Below, one piece after another: positions 34,764-43,735 of a stretch of DNA of 64,000 bases. A model generated the notes under the pieces. It did not search any database and was not told the origin of the DNA. It saw only the letters and a program-made list of their open reading frames with translations. The DNA is from Nonomuraea pusilla (GTDB lineage Bacteria; Actinomycetota; Actinomycetes; Streptosporangiales; Streptosporangiaceae): the NCBI RefSeq assembly GCF_900109355.1, contig NZ_FOBF01000021.1:118591-182590 (forward strand). The letters are read 5' to 3'. Position numbers and translations under genes: made by a program. Position 1 is the stretch's first letter, and each line of letters opens with the position of its first letter.

Positions 34764-35631
34764 TACGCACTACGATCTGGAAACCCTGGCCGAGCTGGCA
34801 GAGGGTCTCCTGGATGCCGACACGGCGCGCCGGGTCCGCGAGCATCTCGCGGTCTGCGACCCCTGCGGGGAGCTTCTGGCCGACCTGGCGGCGGTTCGCG
34901 AGGTGCTCGCGGCGACCCCCACACCGGCCATGCCGATGGGCGTCGCACTGCGCATCGACAAGGCGCTGGCCGCGGAGGCCGGGTCGCAGTCGGCTCGGCG
35001 CGGAGGCGTCGCCGTGGCGGCCCCGCCCAACTGGGACGACCTCATGCGCGACGCCCCCTGGGAGCGCCAGGAGGAGGCCCCCGAGCCGGTGCGGCTGGGC
35101 GTGGTCGCCGAGGACGGCACGATCGTCCCGGCGCGGCGCAGGGCCTCCAGGCGACGGCGGTGGGCGATGCCCGCGGTGGCCGCGGCCGCCGCGGCGGCGG
35201 TCGTCGGCACGGCCGTGGTCTCCACCAACCTGCTCGCCTCCGGCGGAGACTCCGGCGGCGGTGCGGCGCGCGTCGCGGCATCAGGTCCTTCGTCACCTCC
35301 GAAGGAGGCGGTCCGGGCCAGGACGTACGCGCTGACCGACAGCAACCACAACTACAGCGCCGCCGAGCTGCGCCTGCCGCTGGAGAGCGTGTTCGGTCCC
35401 GCCCCGGCCAAGCAGGGGCCGTCCGACGGCGGCCAGGTGGACCGCTGCGTGACCAAGGTCTCCTCGCGCACGAAGCTCGACGTGTTCGCCGTCGACCAGG
35501 GCCAGTACAACGGCCAGGAGGCGCTCATCATGGCGTCCTGGAAGGACAAGGCGGCCAAGAAGGTGCGCCTCGACGTCGTCGATCCTTTCAACTGCAAGAG
35601 CCTGCGCAAGCCCATGCTGGGCCGCTGGTAA
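34753..35631 (+). CDS. Anti-sigma factor for SigM (zinc-finger, single membrane helix)
   Basis: The product has 292 residues from GTG 34753, with GAAGGGA about 9 bases upstream, overlapping sigM by 11 bases. The N-terminal anti-sigma domain has the ZAS motif (REHLAVCDPCGELL, H-x3-C-x2-C, about 31-40). A basic stretch (RRRASRRRRW) precedes one Ala-rich membrane helix (MPAVAAAAAAAVVGTAVV), and about 150 residues lie outside. It should hold SigM at the membrane until signalled. The external domain has two Cys (VDRCVTK and FNCKSL), possibly a disulfide. Followed by a good terminator. Confidence 0.88.
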   Translation: MTGDTHYDLETLAELAEGLLDADTARRVREHLAVCDPCGELLADLAAVREVLAATPTPAMPMGVALRIDKALAAEAGSQSARRGGVAVAAPPNWDDLMRDAPWERQEEAPEPVRLGVVAEDGTIVPARRRASRRRRWAMPAVAAAAAAAVVGTAVVSTNLLASGGDSGGGAARVAASGPSSPPKEAVRARTYALTDSNHNYSAAELRLPLESVFGPAPAKQGPSDGGQVDRCVTKVSSRTKLDVFAVDQGQYNGQEALIMASWKDKAAKKVRLDVVDPFNCKSLRKPMLGRW

Positions 35632-35657
35632 TCGCAAACCCATCGCACGTCCACGTC

Positions 35658-35685
35658 AGAGCCCGCCCCGGCGGGCTCTTTCGTT
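35658..35685 (+). terminator. Rho-independent terminator after the sigM operon
   Basis: AGAGCCCGC (35658-35666) pairs with GCGGGCTCT (35671-35679) around CCCG, followed by T-rich TTTCGTTT. It ends the DUF6049-murJ-pseudokinase-sigM-anti-sigma transcript about 27 bases after the last stop. Confidence 0.9.
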
Positions 35686-35788
35686 TGCCGCGGGGCCGTT
35701 TGGCTTTACGGACGGCGTCTCGGGTGGGGCCGGGAATGCGGGCGGCCTAGGATCTGTTGAGGCCGGTGCATCAGAAGAAGAGGAAGGC

Positions 35789-36733
35789 GTGAGAGCGTTG
35801 AGCGACGTTCGTAACGTGATCATTATCGGGTCGGGTCCCGCCGGCTACACTGCGGCCGTCTACTCCGCACGCGCCGAACTCAAGCCCTTGGTCTTCGAGG
35901 GTTCCGTCACCGCGGGCGGCGCCCTCATGAACACCACCGACGTGGAGAACTTCCCCGGGTTCCCCGACGGCATCATGGGCCCCGACCTCATGGACAACCT
36001 GCGCAAGCAGGCCGAGCGCTTCGGCGCCGAGCTGGTGGCCGACGACGTGGTCGAGGTCGACCTGGAGGCCAACCCCAAGGTCGTCAAGACGTACACCGAC
36101 ACCTACTACGCCAAGTCGGTGATCCTGGCGATGGGCTCCGGCTACCGCGAGCTCGGCCTGGAGAACGAGAAGCGGCTGTCCGGCCGGGGCGTCTCGTGGT
36201 GTGCCACCTGTGACGGGTTCTTCTTCAGGAACAAGGACATCGTGGTCGTCGGCGGCGGCGACACCGCCATGGAGGAGGCCACGTTCCTGACGCGGTTCGC
36301 CCGCATGGTGACGGTGGTGCACCGCCGCGACACGCTGCGCGCCAGCAAGATCATGCAGGATCGCGCCTTCGCGAACGAGAAGATCCGCTTCGTCTGGGAC
36401 TCCGAGGTCGTCGACGTCCTCGGCGACACCAAGGTCGAGGCCGTGAAGCTGCGCAACGTCAAGACCGGCGAGGAGAGCGAGCTCGCCACCGACGCGCTGT
36501 TCCTCGCGATCGGTCACGACCCGCGCAGCGACCTGGTCAAGGGCCAGATCGACCTCGACGAGGACGGCTACGTCAAGGTGGCCTCCCCCTCGACGGCCAC
36601 CAACATCCCGGGCGTGTTCGCCGCGGGCGACGTGGTCGACCACATCTACCGCCAGGCCATCACCGCGGCGGGCACCGGCTGCGCCGCGTCGCTCGACTCC
36701 GAGCGCTGGCTGGCCGCCCACCACGACAAGTAA
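35789..36733 (+). CDS. trxB: Thioredoxin-disulfide reductase
   Basis: The product has 314 residues. FAD-binding IIIGSGPAGYTAAVYSARA, the redox-active CATC (WCATCDGFFF), the NADPH-binding GGGDTAMEEATFL, and the C-terminal FAD motif GVFAAGDVVD are all present in order. It reduces thioredoxin with NADPH. GTG 35789 has GAAGAGGAAGG upstream. It is 11 bases before trxA. Confidence 0.98.
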   Translation: MRALSDVRNVIIIGSGPAGYTAAVYSARAELKPLVFEGSVTAGGALMNTTDVENFPGFPDGIMGPDLMDNLRKQAERFGAELVADDVVEVDLEANPKVVKTYTDTYYAKSVILAMGSGYRELGLENEKRLSGRGVSWCATCDGFFFRNKDIVVVGGGDTAMEEATFLTRFARMVTVVHRRDTLRASKIMQDRAFANEKIRFVWDSEVVDVLGDTKVEAVKLRNVKTGEESELATDALFLAIGHDPRSDLVKGQIDLDEDGYVKVASPSTATNIPGVFAAGDVVDHIYRQAITAAGTGCAASLDSERWLAAHHDK

Positions 36734-36744
36734 GGAGCGCACCC

Positions 36745-37059
36745 GTGAAGGCAGTAACCGACGCCACCTTCGACGCCGAGGTCCTCAAGAGCGACAAGCC
36801 CGTCCTGGTCGACTTCTGGGCCGAGTGGTGCGGCCCGTGCCGTCAGGTCGCCCCGATCCTCCAGGAGATCGCCAACGAGCACGGCGACAAGCTGGAGATC
36901 GTCAAGCTGAACATCGACGAGAACCCGGAGACCCCGCGTACGTACGGTGTGCTCCAGATCCCGACGATGAACGTCTACAAGGGCGGAGAGGTCGTCAAGC
37001 AGATCATCGGCGCCAAGCCGAAGGCCATGCTGCTGCGCGAGCTCGAGGGCATCATCTAG
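36745..37059 (+). CDS. trxA: Thioredoxin
   Basis: The product has 104 residues and a thioredoxin fold. The active site WCGPC is in DFWAEWCGPCRQVAP, and the cis-proline is in LQIPTMNVYK. It is co-transcribed with trxB and followed by a hairpin terminator. GTG 36745 has AAGGAG upstream. Confidence 0.98.
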   Translation: MKAVTDATFDAEVLKSDKPVLVDFWAEWCGPCRQVAPILQEIANEHGDKLEIVKLNIDENPETPRTYGVLQIPTMNVYKGGEVVKQIIGAKPKAMLLRELEGII

Positions 37060-37073
37060 GACGCCCGACGACG

Positions 37074-37100
37074 GAGCCCCCTGCTGGTGCAGGGGGCTCT
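37074..37100. terminator. Hairpin terminator between trxA and the convergent GNAT gene
   Basis: An 11-bp perfect stem (37074-37084 with 37089-37099) encloses TGGT. It can serve trxBA on the plus strand and the GNAT gene on the minus strand. Confidence 0.85.
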
Positions 37101-37138
37101 GTCATGTCTGGTACCTGATGTACGGGGCTGAGAAGCCC

Positions 37139-37849
37139 TCAGACGGGACGAAGTGCGCGTTCTGGACTCATGGACCCCAGGAGCCTCTCCAGCGCCACCT
37201 CGACGTCCTCACGCCACGAGATGGCCGTCTTGAGTTCCAGCCGCAGCCGCGGAAAACGCAAATGCGGACGCACTGTCTTAAACCCGACAGAAAGCAAATA
37301 CTCCGCCGGAACCACGCAACTCGGCTCTTCCCATTTGAGGTCGCCGAACGCCTCGATGGCTTTCACCCCGCGCCGCGTCAGGTCTTTCGCGACCCCCTGG
37401 ATGAGCATGCGCCCCAGCCCGCCGCCGGAGAACTCGGGAATGATGTGCGCCGTCATCAGCAGCACCGCGTCGGCGCTGACGGGCGAGGTGGGAAAGGCGA
37501 TGGAGCGCGGACTGTAGAGCGGCGGGCTGTAGAGGACGAACCCGGCGGGCACGCCGTCGACGTACGCGATCTTCCCGCAGCTGCCCCACTCCAGGAGCGT
37601 CGCGGAGATCCACGCCTCCTTCTCCAGCCCCGGATCGCCCGAACGCACGGCCCGCTCGCCGCTGACGGGGTCGAGCTCCCAGAACACGCATCGTCGGCAG
37701 CGGCGTGGTAGATCTTCGAGATTGTCCAGGGTGATGTTGACCAGCCGGCGCGACAAACTACGGCCCCAATCGTTGACCCGGAAAAGCCCGCGAAAACCGC
37801 GTCCCCAGGTGGCATCGTAGCCCAGTGAGGTGCCGCCGGCGGGTACCAC
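37139..37849 (-). CDS. GNAT-family N-acetyltransferase-like protein
   Basis: The product has up to 236 residues. The GNAT core is AAGFVLY-like PAGFVLYSPPLY, then a beta4 strand (LLMTAHIIPEFSGGGLGRMLIQGVAKDL) in which GGGLGR is a form of the acetyl-CoA pyrophosphate loop. An N-terminal segment has Cys-rich LPRRCRRCVFWELDP. The start is uncertain (GTG 37849, or TTG 37756 just before SRRLVNITL). A gene of this type sits near trxA and parB in other actinomycetes. Substrate unknown. Confidence 0.8.
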   Translation of the reverse strand: MVPAGGTSLGYDATWGRGFRGLFRVNDWGRSLSRRLVNITLDNLEDLPRRCRRCVFWELDPVSGERAVRSGDPGLEKEAWISATLLEWGSCGKIAYVDGVPAGFVLYSPPLYSPRSIAFPTSPVSADAVLLMTAHIIPEFSGGGLGRMLIQGVAKDLTRRGVKAIEAFGDLKWEEPSCVVPAEYLLSVGFKTVRPHLRFPRLRLELKTAISWREDVEVALERLLGSMSPERALRPV

Positions 37850-37932
37850 GAGCGTCGAGCCCCATCACGAGCGACATGTCCGTCTGGCGTAATCTGGTAT
37901 TTCAGTCCGAAATGACACCTAGGAGGTGGGCC

Positions 37933-39258
37933 GTGACGCGAGAGCAGGATCACGGTCAGACGCCCGCGACCCAAGGGTCGCGCATCGACGCCTACGTCGA
38001 TCGGTACGCCGCTCGAGCTACCGGGATGGTCGCCTCCGAGATCCGAGCTCTCTTCGCCGTCGCGTCGAGGCCCGAGGTGGTCTCGCTGGCCGGCGGCATG
38101 CCGTACGTCACGGCGCTCCCCCTCGACATGGTCGGCGAGCTCGTCTCCGACCTCGTGACCAGGCGCGGCACCGTCGCGCTCCAGTACGGTTCCGGCCAGG
38201 GCGACCCGCACCTGCGCGAGCAGATCTGCGACGTCATGCGGCTGGAGGGGATCAACGCCGGGCCGAACGACGTCGTCGTCACCGTCGGCTCCCAGCAGGC
38301 GCTCGACCTCATCACCCGGATCTTCATCGACCCGGGCGACGTCGTGCTCGCCGAGGGCCCGTCGTACGTCGGAGCCCTGGGGACGTTCGCCGCCTACCAG
38401 GCCAAGGTCGTGCATATCGCCATGGACGATCAGGGCATCGTGCCCGAGTCCCTGGCCCAGACCATCTACGCGCTGGAGACCGCCGGCGCGCCCGTCAAGT
38501 TCCTGTACACGATCCCGACGTTCCACAACCCCGGCGGCGTCACCCTGAACGCGGCCCGCCGCCAGCAGGTGCTCGACATCTGCCAGCGGGCCGGCATCCT
38601 CATCATCGAGGACAACCCGTACGGGCTGCTCGGGTTCGACCACGAACCCATGCGGGCGCTGCGCGCCGACAGCCCCGACGGCGTCGTCTACCTCGGGTCG
38701 TTCTCCAAGACGCTCGCACCCGGGTTCCGCGTCGGCTGGGCGCTCGCCCCGCACGCCATCCGCGAGAAACTCGTGCTCGCCATGGAGTCGGCCGTGCTGT
38801 CGCACTCCTCGTTCACGCAGCTCGCCGTCGGCCAGTACCTCGCCACCCAGCCGTGGCGCGAGCAGATCAAGACGTTCAGGGAGCTCTACCGCGAACGCCG
38901 AGACGCCCTGCTCGACGCCCTCGACGCGCTCATGCCGCCCGAGGTCACCTGGACCCGTCCCTCCGGAGGGTTCTTCGTCTGGGCCACCCTCCCGGAAGGG
39001 CTCGACTCCAAGGCGATCCTGCCCCGCGCCGTCGCCGAACGCGTGGCGTTCGTCCCCGGCACCGGCTTCTACTCCGACGGCAGCGGCGCCCGGCACATGC
39101 GGCTGTCGTTCTGCTACCCCGAGCCCGACCGCATCCGCGAAGGCGTCCGCCGCCTGGCCGGGGTGATCGAGCAGGAGATGCAGCTGCGCGACACGTTCGG
39201 CACCGGCTCCACGCGCGACCACGGCGGCGTCGACACCCCAGGGCCCGACCTGGCCTAG
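37933..39258 (+). CDS. PLP-dependent aminotransferase, class I/II (2-aminoadipate/aromatic-type)
   Basis: The product has 441 residues from GTG 37933, with AGGAGG 6 bases upstream. VVSLAGGMPYV starts the fold. QYGSGQGDPHLREQI and the substrate/cofactor region IPTFHNPGGVTL follow. The PLP-binding Lys is in LGSFSKTLAPGFRVGW, and an Arg close to the C terminus (MRLSFCYPE) fits the carboxylate-binding residue. It transfers amino groups between an amino acid and a 2-oxo acid. It starts a same-strand run with ddl and threonine aldolase, though gaps of 110 bases suggest separate control. Confidence 0.88.
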   Translation: MTREQDHGQTPATQGSRIDAYVDRYAARATGMVASEIRALFAVASRPEVVSLAGGMPYVTALPLDMVGELVSDLVTRRGTVALQYGSGQGDPHLREQICDVMRLEGINAGPNDVVVTVGSQQALDLITRIFIDPGDVVLAEGPSYVGALGTFAAYQAKVVHIAMDDQGIVPESLAQTIYALETAGAPVKFLYTIPTFHNPGGVTLNAARRQQVLDICQRAGILIIEDNPYGLLGFDHEPMRALRADSPDGVVYLGSFSKTLAPGFRVGWALAPHAIREKLVLAMESAVLSHSSFTQLAVGQYLATQPWREQIKTFRELYRERRDALLDALDALMPPEVTWTRPSGGFFVWATLPEGLDSKAILPRAVAERVAFVPGTGFYSDGSGARHMRLSFCYPEPDRIREGVRRLAGVIEQEMQLRDTFGTGSTRDHGGVDTPGPDLA

Positions 39259-39368
39259 CGCCCCGATCCGGCACGGCTCGCGGCGCGGGCCGTACCGGAC
39301 GCTCGTGTACACCATCCGCCCCCGACGCCGGTACGGTTGGACGGCGTGCGATCAGCGGAGGAGATGTG

Positions 39369-40319
39369 ATGAGCGAACTGGGCCACGTGCTCGTGCTGGC
39401 CGGCGGCCTCTCCTACGAGCGTGAGGTGTCCCTGCGGTCCGGCCGCGTCGTCAGCGAGGTGCTGCGCGCCGCCGGCGTCGACGTCGAGACCCGCGACGCC
39501 GACGCGTCCCTCGTCCCCGCGATCCTCGCCGACCCGCCCGACGCCGTGTTCGTCACGCTCCACGGCGGCGCCGGCGAGGACGGCGCCATCCGCTCCGTGC
39601 TCGAACTGCTCGACGTCCCGTACGTCGGCGCCGACCCCGACGCCTGCCGCGTCGCCTACGACAAGCCCACCGCCAAGGCGGTCGTACGCTCCGTCGGGCT
39701 GCACACCCCCGCGTCCGTCGCCCTGCCCAAGGAGACCTTCCACGACCTCGGCGCCTCCATCGTGCTCGGACGCATCGTGGAACGCCTCGGCCTGCCCCTG
39801 TTCGTCAAGCCCGCGCGCGGCGGCTCCGCGCTCGGCACGTCCATGGTGCGCACCGCCGAGGAACTGCCCGCCGCCATGGTCGGCTGCTTCGCCTACGGCG
39901 ACACCGCGCTCATCGAACGCTACGTCGAAGGCGTCGAGGTGGCCGTGTCCGTCGTCGACCTCGGCGACGGGCCCGTCGCGCTGCCCGCCGTCGAGATCGT
40001 GCCCGACGAAGGCGTCTACGACTACGCCGCCCGCTACACCGCCGGGCACACCGAGTTCTTCGCGCCCGCGCGGCTGTCTCCCGAAGCCGCCGAGGCGTGC
40101 GCCCAGACCGCCGTCACCGCGCACACCGCGCTCGGGCTGCGCGACATCTCGCGTACCGACCTCATCGTCGACGCCTCCGGCACGCCCCACTTCCTCGAAG
40201 TGAACGTCGCCCCCGGCATGACCGAGACGTCGCTGCTGCCCATGGCCGCCGAAGCCGCCGGGCGCGACCTCGGCGAACTGTGCGCCGCCCTGCTGCGCAT
40301 CGCCGCCGCCCGCGCCTAA
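39369..40319 (+). CDS. ddl: D-alanine--D-alanine ligase family protein
   Basis: The product has 316 residues with an ATP-grasp fold. LVLAGGLSYEREVSLRSG gives the N-terminal Ddl motif, VTLHGGAGEDGAIRSVLE the second, VKPARGGSALGTSMV the ATP loop, and LEVNVAPGMTETSLLP the metal site (usually NTLPGMT). It makes D-Ala-D-Ala for peptidoglycan. The VNVAPGMT form and the oriC position suggest it may be a second Ddl besides a main copy elsewhere. ATG 39369 has GGAGGA 6-7 bases upstream. Confidence 0.88.
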   Translation: MSELGHVLVLAGGLSYEREVSLRSGRVVSEVLRAAGVDVETRDADASLVPAILADPPDAVFVTLHGGAGEDGAIRSVLELLDVPYVGADPDACRVAYDKPTAKAVVRSVGLHTPASVALPKETFHDLGASIVLGRIVERLGLPLFVKPARGGSALGTSMVRTAEELPAAMVGCFAYGDTALIERYVEGVEVAVSVVDLGDGPVALPAVEIVPDEGVYDYAARYTAGHTEFFAPARLSPEAAEACAQTAVTAHTALGLRDISRTDLIVDASGTPHFLEVNVAPGMTETSLLPMAAEAAGRDLGELCAALLRIAAARA

Positions 40320-40328
40320 CGTTGCCCT

Positions 40329-41372
40329 GTGATCGAATCGACGTACCCGAAGAGCTTCGCCAGCGACAACCACGCGGGCGTGCACCCGGCCGTCCTCCAG
40401 GCCATCGCCGACGCCAACCGGGGTGACGCCCCCGCCTACGGCGGCGACCGCTGGACCGCCGCGTTCGAACAGCGCGTCAAGGACGTCTTCGGCGACCACG
40501 CCGAAGGCTTCGCCGTGCTCAACGGCGCCGGCGCCAACATCGTCGGCCTCTCCCTCATGCTCGGCCGCTACGACGCCGTCATCTGCCCGGCCGACGCCCA
40601 CATCGCCACCCACGAGGCGGGCGCGGCCGAGCGACTGCTCGGCGTCAAGCTCATCACCGTGCCCACACGCGACGGCAAGCTGCGTCCCGAGGACGTGACC
40701 GGCCGGCTCGGCGGACTCGGCAACCACCACGAGGCCCAACCCGCCGTCGTCTCCATCTCCCAGGTGACCGAACTCGGCACCTGCTACTCCCCCGACGAGA
40801 TCGCCGCCCTCGCCGAGGCCGCGCACGCCGCCGGACTCCGCCTCCACCTCGACGGCGCCCGCCTCGCCAACGCCGCCGCCCACCTCGGCTGCTCGCTACG
40901 CGCCATCACCACCGACGCCGGCGTGGACGTGTTCAGCTTCGGCGGCACCAAGAACGGCGCGCTCGCCGCCGAGGCGGTCGTCGTCCTCGACCCCGGCCTC
41001 ACCACCGCCGTCCCCTTCCTGCGCCGGCAGTCACTCCAGCTCGCGTCCAAGATGCGCTTCATCTCGGCCCAGCTCACCGCCCTCCTCACCGACGACCTCT
41101 GGCTGACGAACGCCACCCACGCCAACCGCATGGCGCGCCGCCTCGCCGACGGCCTCACCGGCATCCCGGGAGTCTCGCTCGCGTACCCGGTCCAGTCGAA
41201 CGCCGTCTTCGCCACCGTCCCCGCCGCCACCGCCCAGACCCTCCTCCGCCAGTTCCTCTTCCACTACTGGGACGAACCCACCGGCGTCGTCCGCTGGATG
41301 ACCGCCTTCGACACCGAACCCCACCACGTCGACGACTTCCTCACCGCCCTCCACAAAGCCACCACCTCCTGA
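40329..41372 (+). CDS. Low-specificity L-threonine aldolase-like enzyme
   Basis: The product has 347 residues, fold type I PLP enzyme of the beta-eliminating lyase/threonine aldolase family. FASDNHAGVHPAVLQAI opens the fold. HIATHEAGAAERL, LHLDGARLANAAAHL (Asp-Gly-Ala-Arg of the PLP pocket) and the PLP lysine in FSFGGTKNGAL follow. It should split threonine or allo-threonine to glycine and acetaldehyde. GTG 40329 starts 9 bases after ddl; the two are likely co-transcribed. Confidence 0.9.
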   Translation: MIESTYPKSFASDNHAGVHPAVLQAIADANRGDAPAYGGDRWTAAFEQRVKDVFGDHAEGFAVLNGAGANIVGLSLMLGRYDAVICPADAHIATHEAGAAERLLGVKLITVPTRDGKLRPEDVTGRLGGLGNHHEAQPAVVSISQVTELGTCYSPDEIAALAEAAHAAGLRLHLDGARLANAAAHLGCSLRAITTDAGVDVFSFGGTKNGALAAEAVVVLDPGLTTAVPFLRRQSLQLASKMRFISAQLTALLTDDLWLTNATHANRMARRLADGLTGIPGVSLAYPVQSNAVFATVPAATAQTLLRQFLFHYWDEPTGVVRWMTAFDTEPHHVDDFLTALHKATTS

Positions 41373-41386
41373 CGACGCCCCGGACA

Positions 41387-41402
41387 CGTTTCACGTGAAA
41401 CC
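41387..41402. promoter_or_regulatory. parS: parS site 1
   Basis: CGTTTCACGTGAAACC matches the 14-base core GTTTCACGTGAAAC of the bacterial parS consensus perfectly. It is the first of six sites near parAB and is bound by ParB for chromosome segregation. Confidence 0.95.
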
Positions 41403-41424
41403 AAGCCGACTGACCGGCGCTCAA

Positions 41425-41440
41425 GGTTTCACGTGAAACA
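41425..41440. promoter_or_regulatory. parS: parS site 2
   Basis: GGTTTCACGTGAAACA has a perfect 14-base core. It lies 38 bases from site 1, just downstream of the threonine aldolase gene. Confidence 0.95.
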
Positions 41441-41634
41441 CCGAACGCGAGGAGCACAGCCCCCACCCCCCGGCCCCGCCTCAACAGGAACCGGCCCCGA
41501 CACGACGCCACCGCTCCTACAACCGCCCCCGACACGGTCCACAGCTCCTCACACTGACCCGGACCTTGGGGATCCCGGAGTCGGCGCCGGCCCGGCACGT
41601 CACCGATCTCGCCGACGCGGCCCCGGCGATGGCG

Positions 41635-42200
41635 CCTCACACCGACCCGAACCGTCCGCGGCACCATGCACCGGTCCTTGCACCAGCCCGAACCGTCCTC
41701 GACACCGTCCCCCTGCTCGACCGGACATTCGACGCGGTCGTCTCCGGACCGACGTGGCACTGCATCGACCCCGTCGCCAGCGGCCAGGGCGGCCGAGGCG
41801 TGGCGACCCGAGAGCCTGCTCGCCGCGTCTGCAACGCCGAGCAGCCGCCACCCGACGCGCCCCGGACCTACTCCTCACACCGACCCGGACCATCCTCGGC
41901 ACCATGCCACCGGTCCTCGCACCGACCCGAACCGCCCTCGACACCGTCCCCCTGCTCGACCGGACATTCGACGCGGTCCTCTCCGGACCGACGTGGCACT
42001 GCATCGACCCCGCCACCAGCGGCCAGGGCAGCCGAGGCGCGGCGACCCGAGAGCCTGCTCGCCGCGTCTGCAACGCCGAACAGCCGCCACCCGACGCGCC
42101 CCAGGCTTACTCCTCACACCGACCCGGACCATCCTCGGCACCATGCACCGGTCCTCGCACCGACCCGAACCGCCCTCGACACCGTGCACCGGTCCTCGCA
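41635..42200. repeat. 2.4 tandem copies of a ~238-bp repeat in the parS-rich gap
   Basis: Copy 1 runs 41635-41872 and copy 2 41873-42111, over 90 % alike by eye. A partial third copy begins at 42112 and fades after about 80 bases. Each copy begins CCTCACACCGACCCG. Inside and after the array a shorter motif (ACCGACCCGAACC...CCGGTCCTCG, about 36 bases) recurs in degenerate form to about 42290. All three frames on both strands stay open by high GC, but none has a ribosome site or protein-like composition. Confidence 0.85.
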
Positions 42201-42368
42201 TTCGCCCTGACCATCCACGGAACCGCCACCGTTCCTCGCCCCGACCGTTCTCGGAACCGCCACCGTTCCTCGCACCGGCCCGGACCGTCCTCTGAACGGT
42301 GCCGCCGCGCCTCGGGTTGGGCGGCGGGTGGCCCGCGCCCAGGCTCCCAGGGCGGGGGCACCCGGCCG

Positions 42369-42575
42369 GGCAGCTTTCGCTACCCTGGCGCCTTCGAGCA
42401 AGCCGTTCGCGATTCCGGGCTGGGGTGGACGATCCTGCGGTCGGGCGGCTTCGACTCCAACGCCTACGCCTGGGCCGCGAGCGTCCGCACCCAGCACACG
42501 CACGTCGCCCCGCCCGGCGACGCCGGTCTGCCAATCAACGGCCCGGCCGACATCCCCGAGGTCACCTCCGCCGTC
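42369..42575 (+). pseudogene. Relic of an NmrA-like NAD(P)-binding protein gene (C-terminal part)
   Basis: A 69-codon stretch reads RYPGAFEQAVRDSGLGWTIL, then LRSGGFDSNAYAWAASVR and INGPADIPEV. These match the substrate-side half of NmrA-like/SDR-a proteins (…GWTILRPGGFMSNAL…DPADIAEVA). No start and no Rossmann N terminus precede it, and the frame degenerates afterwards. It looks like the remains of a lost gene. Confidence 0.6.
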
Positions 42576-42634
42576 TGCTCGCCGTTGCCGCCGTCATGGT
42601 CGCCAGGCCACCCTGGCCACCGGGCTCCGCAGCG

Positions 42635-42775
42635 GGAGCCGACCCGCTGGTCGTGCTGTCCGCCATCGCGGGCAGGACGACTCGCCTGCGACTGGCGACC
42701 TCCGTGCTCGCTGCGCCCTACTATCCAGCGCTGCTGCTCGCCAACCGAGCGGCCGCACTGGACGATCACGGGTAG
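42635..42775 (+). pseudogene. Relic of a luciferase-like (F420/FMN) monooxygenase gene
   Basis: A 46-codon stretch encodes GADPLVVLSAIAGRTTRLRL then ATSVLAAPYYPALLLANRAA, which strongly resembles the beta-strand/helix core of luciferase-like monooxygenases (DPLVVLAAIAART..LRLGTSVL..P). A stop follows at 42773-42775. Neither end of the protein is present. It lies in a different frame from the NmrA-like relic. Confidence 0.6.
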
Positions 42776-42841
42776 CGGTGCTGTGAGTACGGCGGTCCCG
42801 GCGAATCTTGAGAACGCCGGGCAGTCTGGGCAGGGCGCGAT

Positions 42842-42857
42842 TGTTTCACGTGAAACG
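42842..42857. promoter_or_regulatory. parS: parS site 3
   Basis: TGTTTCACGTGAAACG has a perfect 14-base core and differs from the 16-base consensus only at the last base. Confidence 0.96.
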
Positions 42858-42898
42858 GCCGCGAGGACGGGCTGTCCATCGTCGAGAGAGGGCGGGCG

Positions 42899-42914
42899 TG
42901 TTTCACGTGAAACA
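42899..42914. promoter_or_regulatory. parS: parS site 4 (perfect 16-mer)
   Basis: TGTTTCACGTGAAACA is identical to the full 16-base consensus. It is 57 bases from site 3. Confidence 0.98.
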
Positions 42915-43308
42915 TGGGCTGGCCTATCGCCCCTCTTCCCCGCTCCTCGATCGATCGCCCCCGTCCTTCTGAAGCGTGAAGCGCCTCGTCTTGTCATGCC
43001 CTTCGGACGGCTGTGGCTCTCATGGCCGAGTCGAGCAGCCCCTCAGACATGCCTGTTGTCAGGCTGTTGCTCGCTGGCTGAATGCCGATGCAATGCAGCT
43101 CAAACGGAAAGGGTGACACCGTACCGTCGCCCTGTTTTCAGGTCGGCCGATCCACGTGACCTGACCCGCACCCATCGTCCTGGTGACCCGCTCCCCTGTT
43201 CTGGTCGATAGGTCCTCGCCGCTGGGTCCCCGTCGCAGGCCCTGGCCCTGGACGCACTGGCCGGGGACAGAGGGCCCCAGCCCAGGTTCGGTCTTATGGT
43301 CCTTCCCC

Positions 43309-43324
43309 TGTTTCACGTGAAACA
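43309..43324. promoter_or_regulatory. parS: parS site 5 (perfect 16-mer)
   Basis: TGTTTCACGTGAAACA is identical to the full consensus and lies about 410 bases downstream of the parB stop, in the gap. Confidence 0.98.
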
Positions 43325-43622
43325 TGAAAAGTCCGAAGCCAAGGGGGCGTTCTCACCCGACGTCCCGGCCGGATCGCACTGGCCCCTCCGTTGGAGCCGG
43401 GCGGGCTTCATGATGGTGTTGTGATAGGCCTTGGGCACGACCGTGGTGGAGGCGCACTTCGTGCCCGACGCATGGTGCCATCGGAGAGGTGGGGGTTCTC
43501 AGAAGGCTCTTGAGCCATGCTCTAGGTACCCACTCGTCATTGCCGCTGCCGGAGCCGCGCGCCGTGGAATCCCGCGATCTGCTTGATCTGGCGACCTGGT
43601 CTGGTCTGGTCTGGAAAGTTCA
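43325..43622. other. Last part of the 41.4-43.7 kb gap, no gene seen
   Basis: Between parS site 5 and the parB terminator I see no credible gene. There is a short TCTGGTCTGGTCTGG run about 43596-43613. Altogether 41373-43735 holds five parS sites, the 238-bp repeats, two gene relics and the terminator, with no intact gene. Confidence 0.5.
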
Positions 43623-43646
43623 AGCGCCCCGTGCTCTCGGGGCGCT
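43623..43646 (-). terminator. Hairpin terminator downstream of parB
   Basis: AGCGCCCCG (43623-43631) pairs with CGGGGCGCT (43638-43646). On the minus strand it is followed by TGAACTTTCC. It lies 90 bases past the parB stop. Confidence 0.65.
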
Positions 43647-43735
43647 CGCGGTTGCTCTGTCGGTCCGGTTCCTGTCGTGCTTCCGTCTGTGGCGGCTCTC
43701 AGGGGGTGGTCAGGAGGGACGTCGCCGACAGGTGG

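Noticed and set aside
41433..43211. 592-codon plus-strand frame across the parS gap
   Set aside because: It runs through tandem repeats and two gene relics in different frames, has no ribosome site and no protein-like composition.
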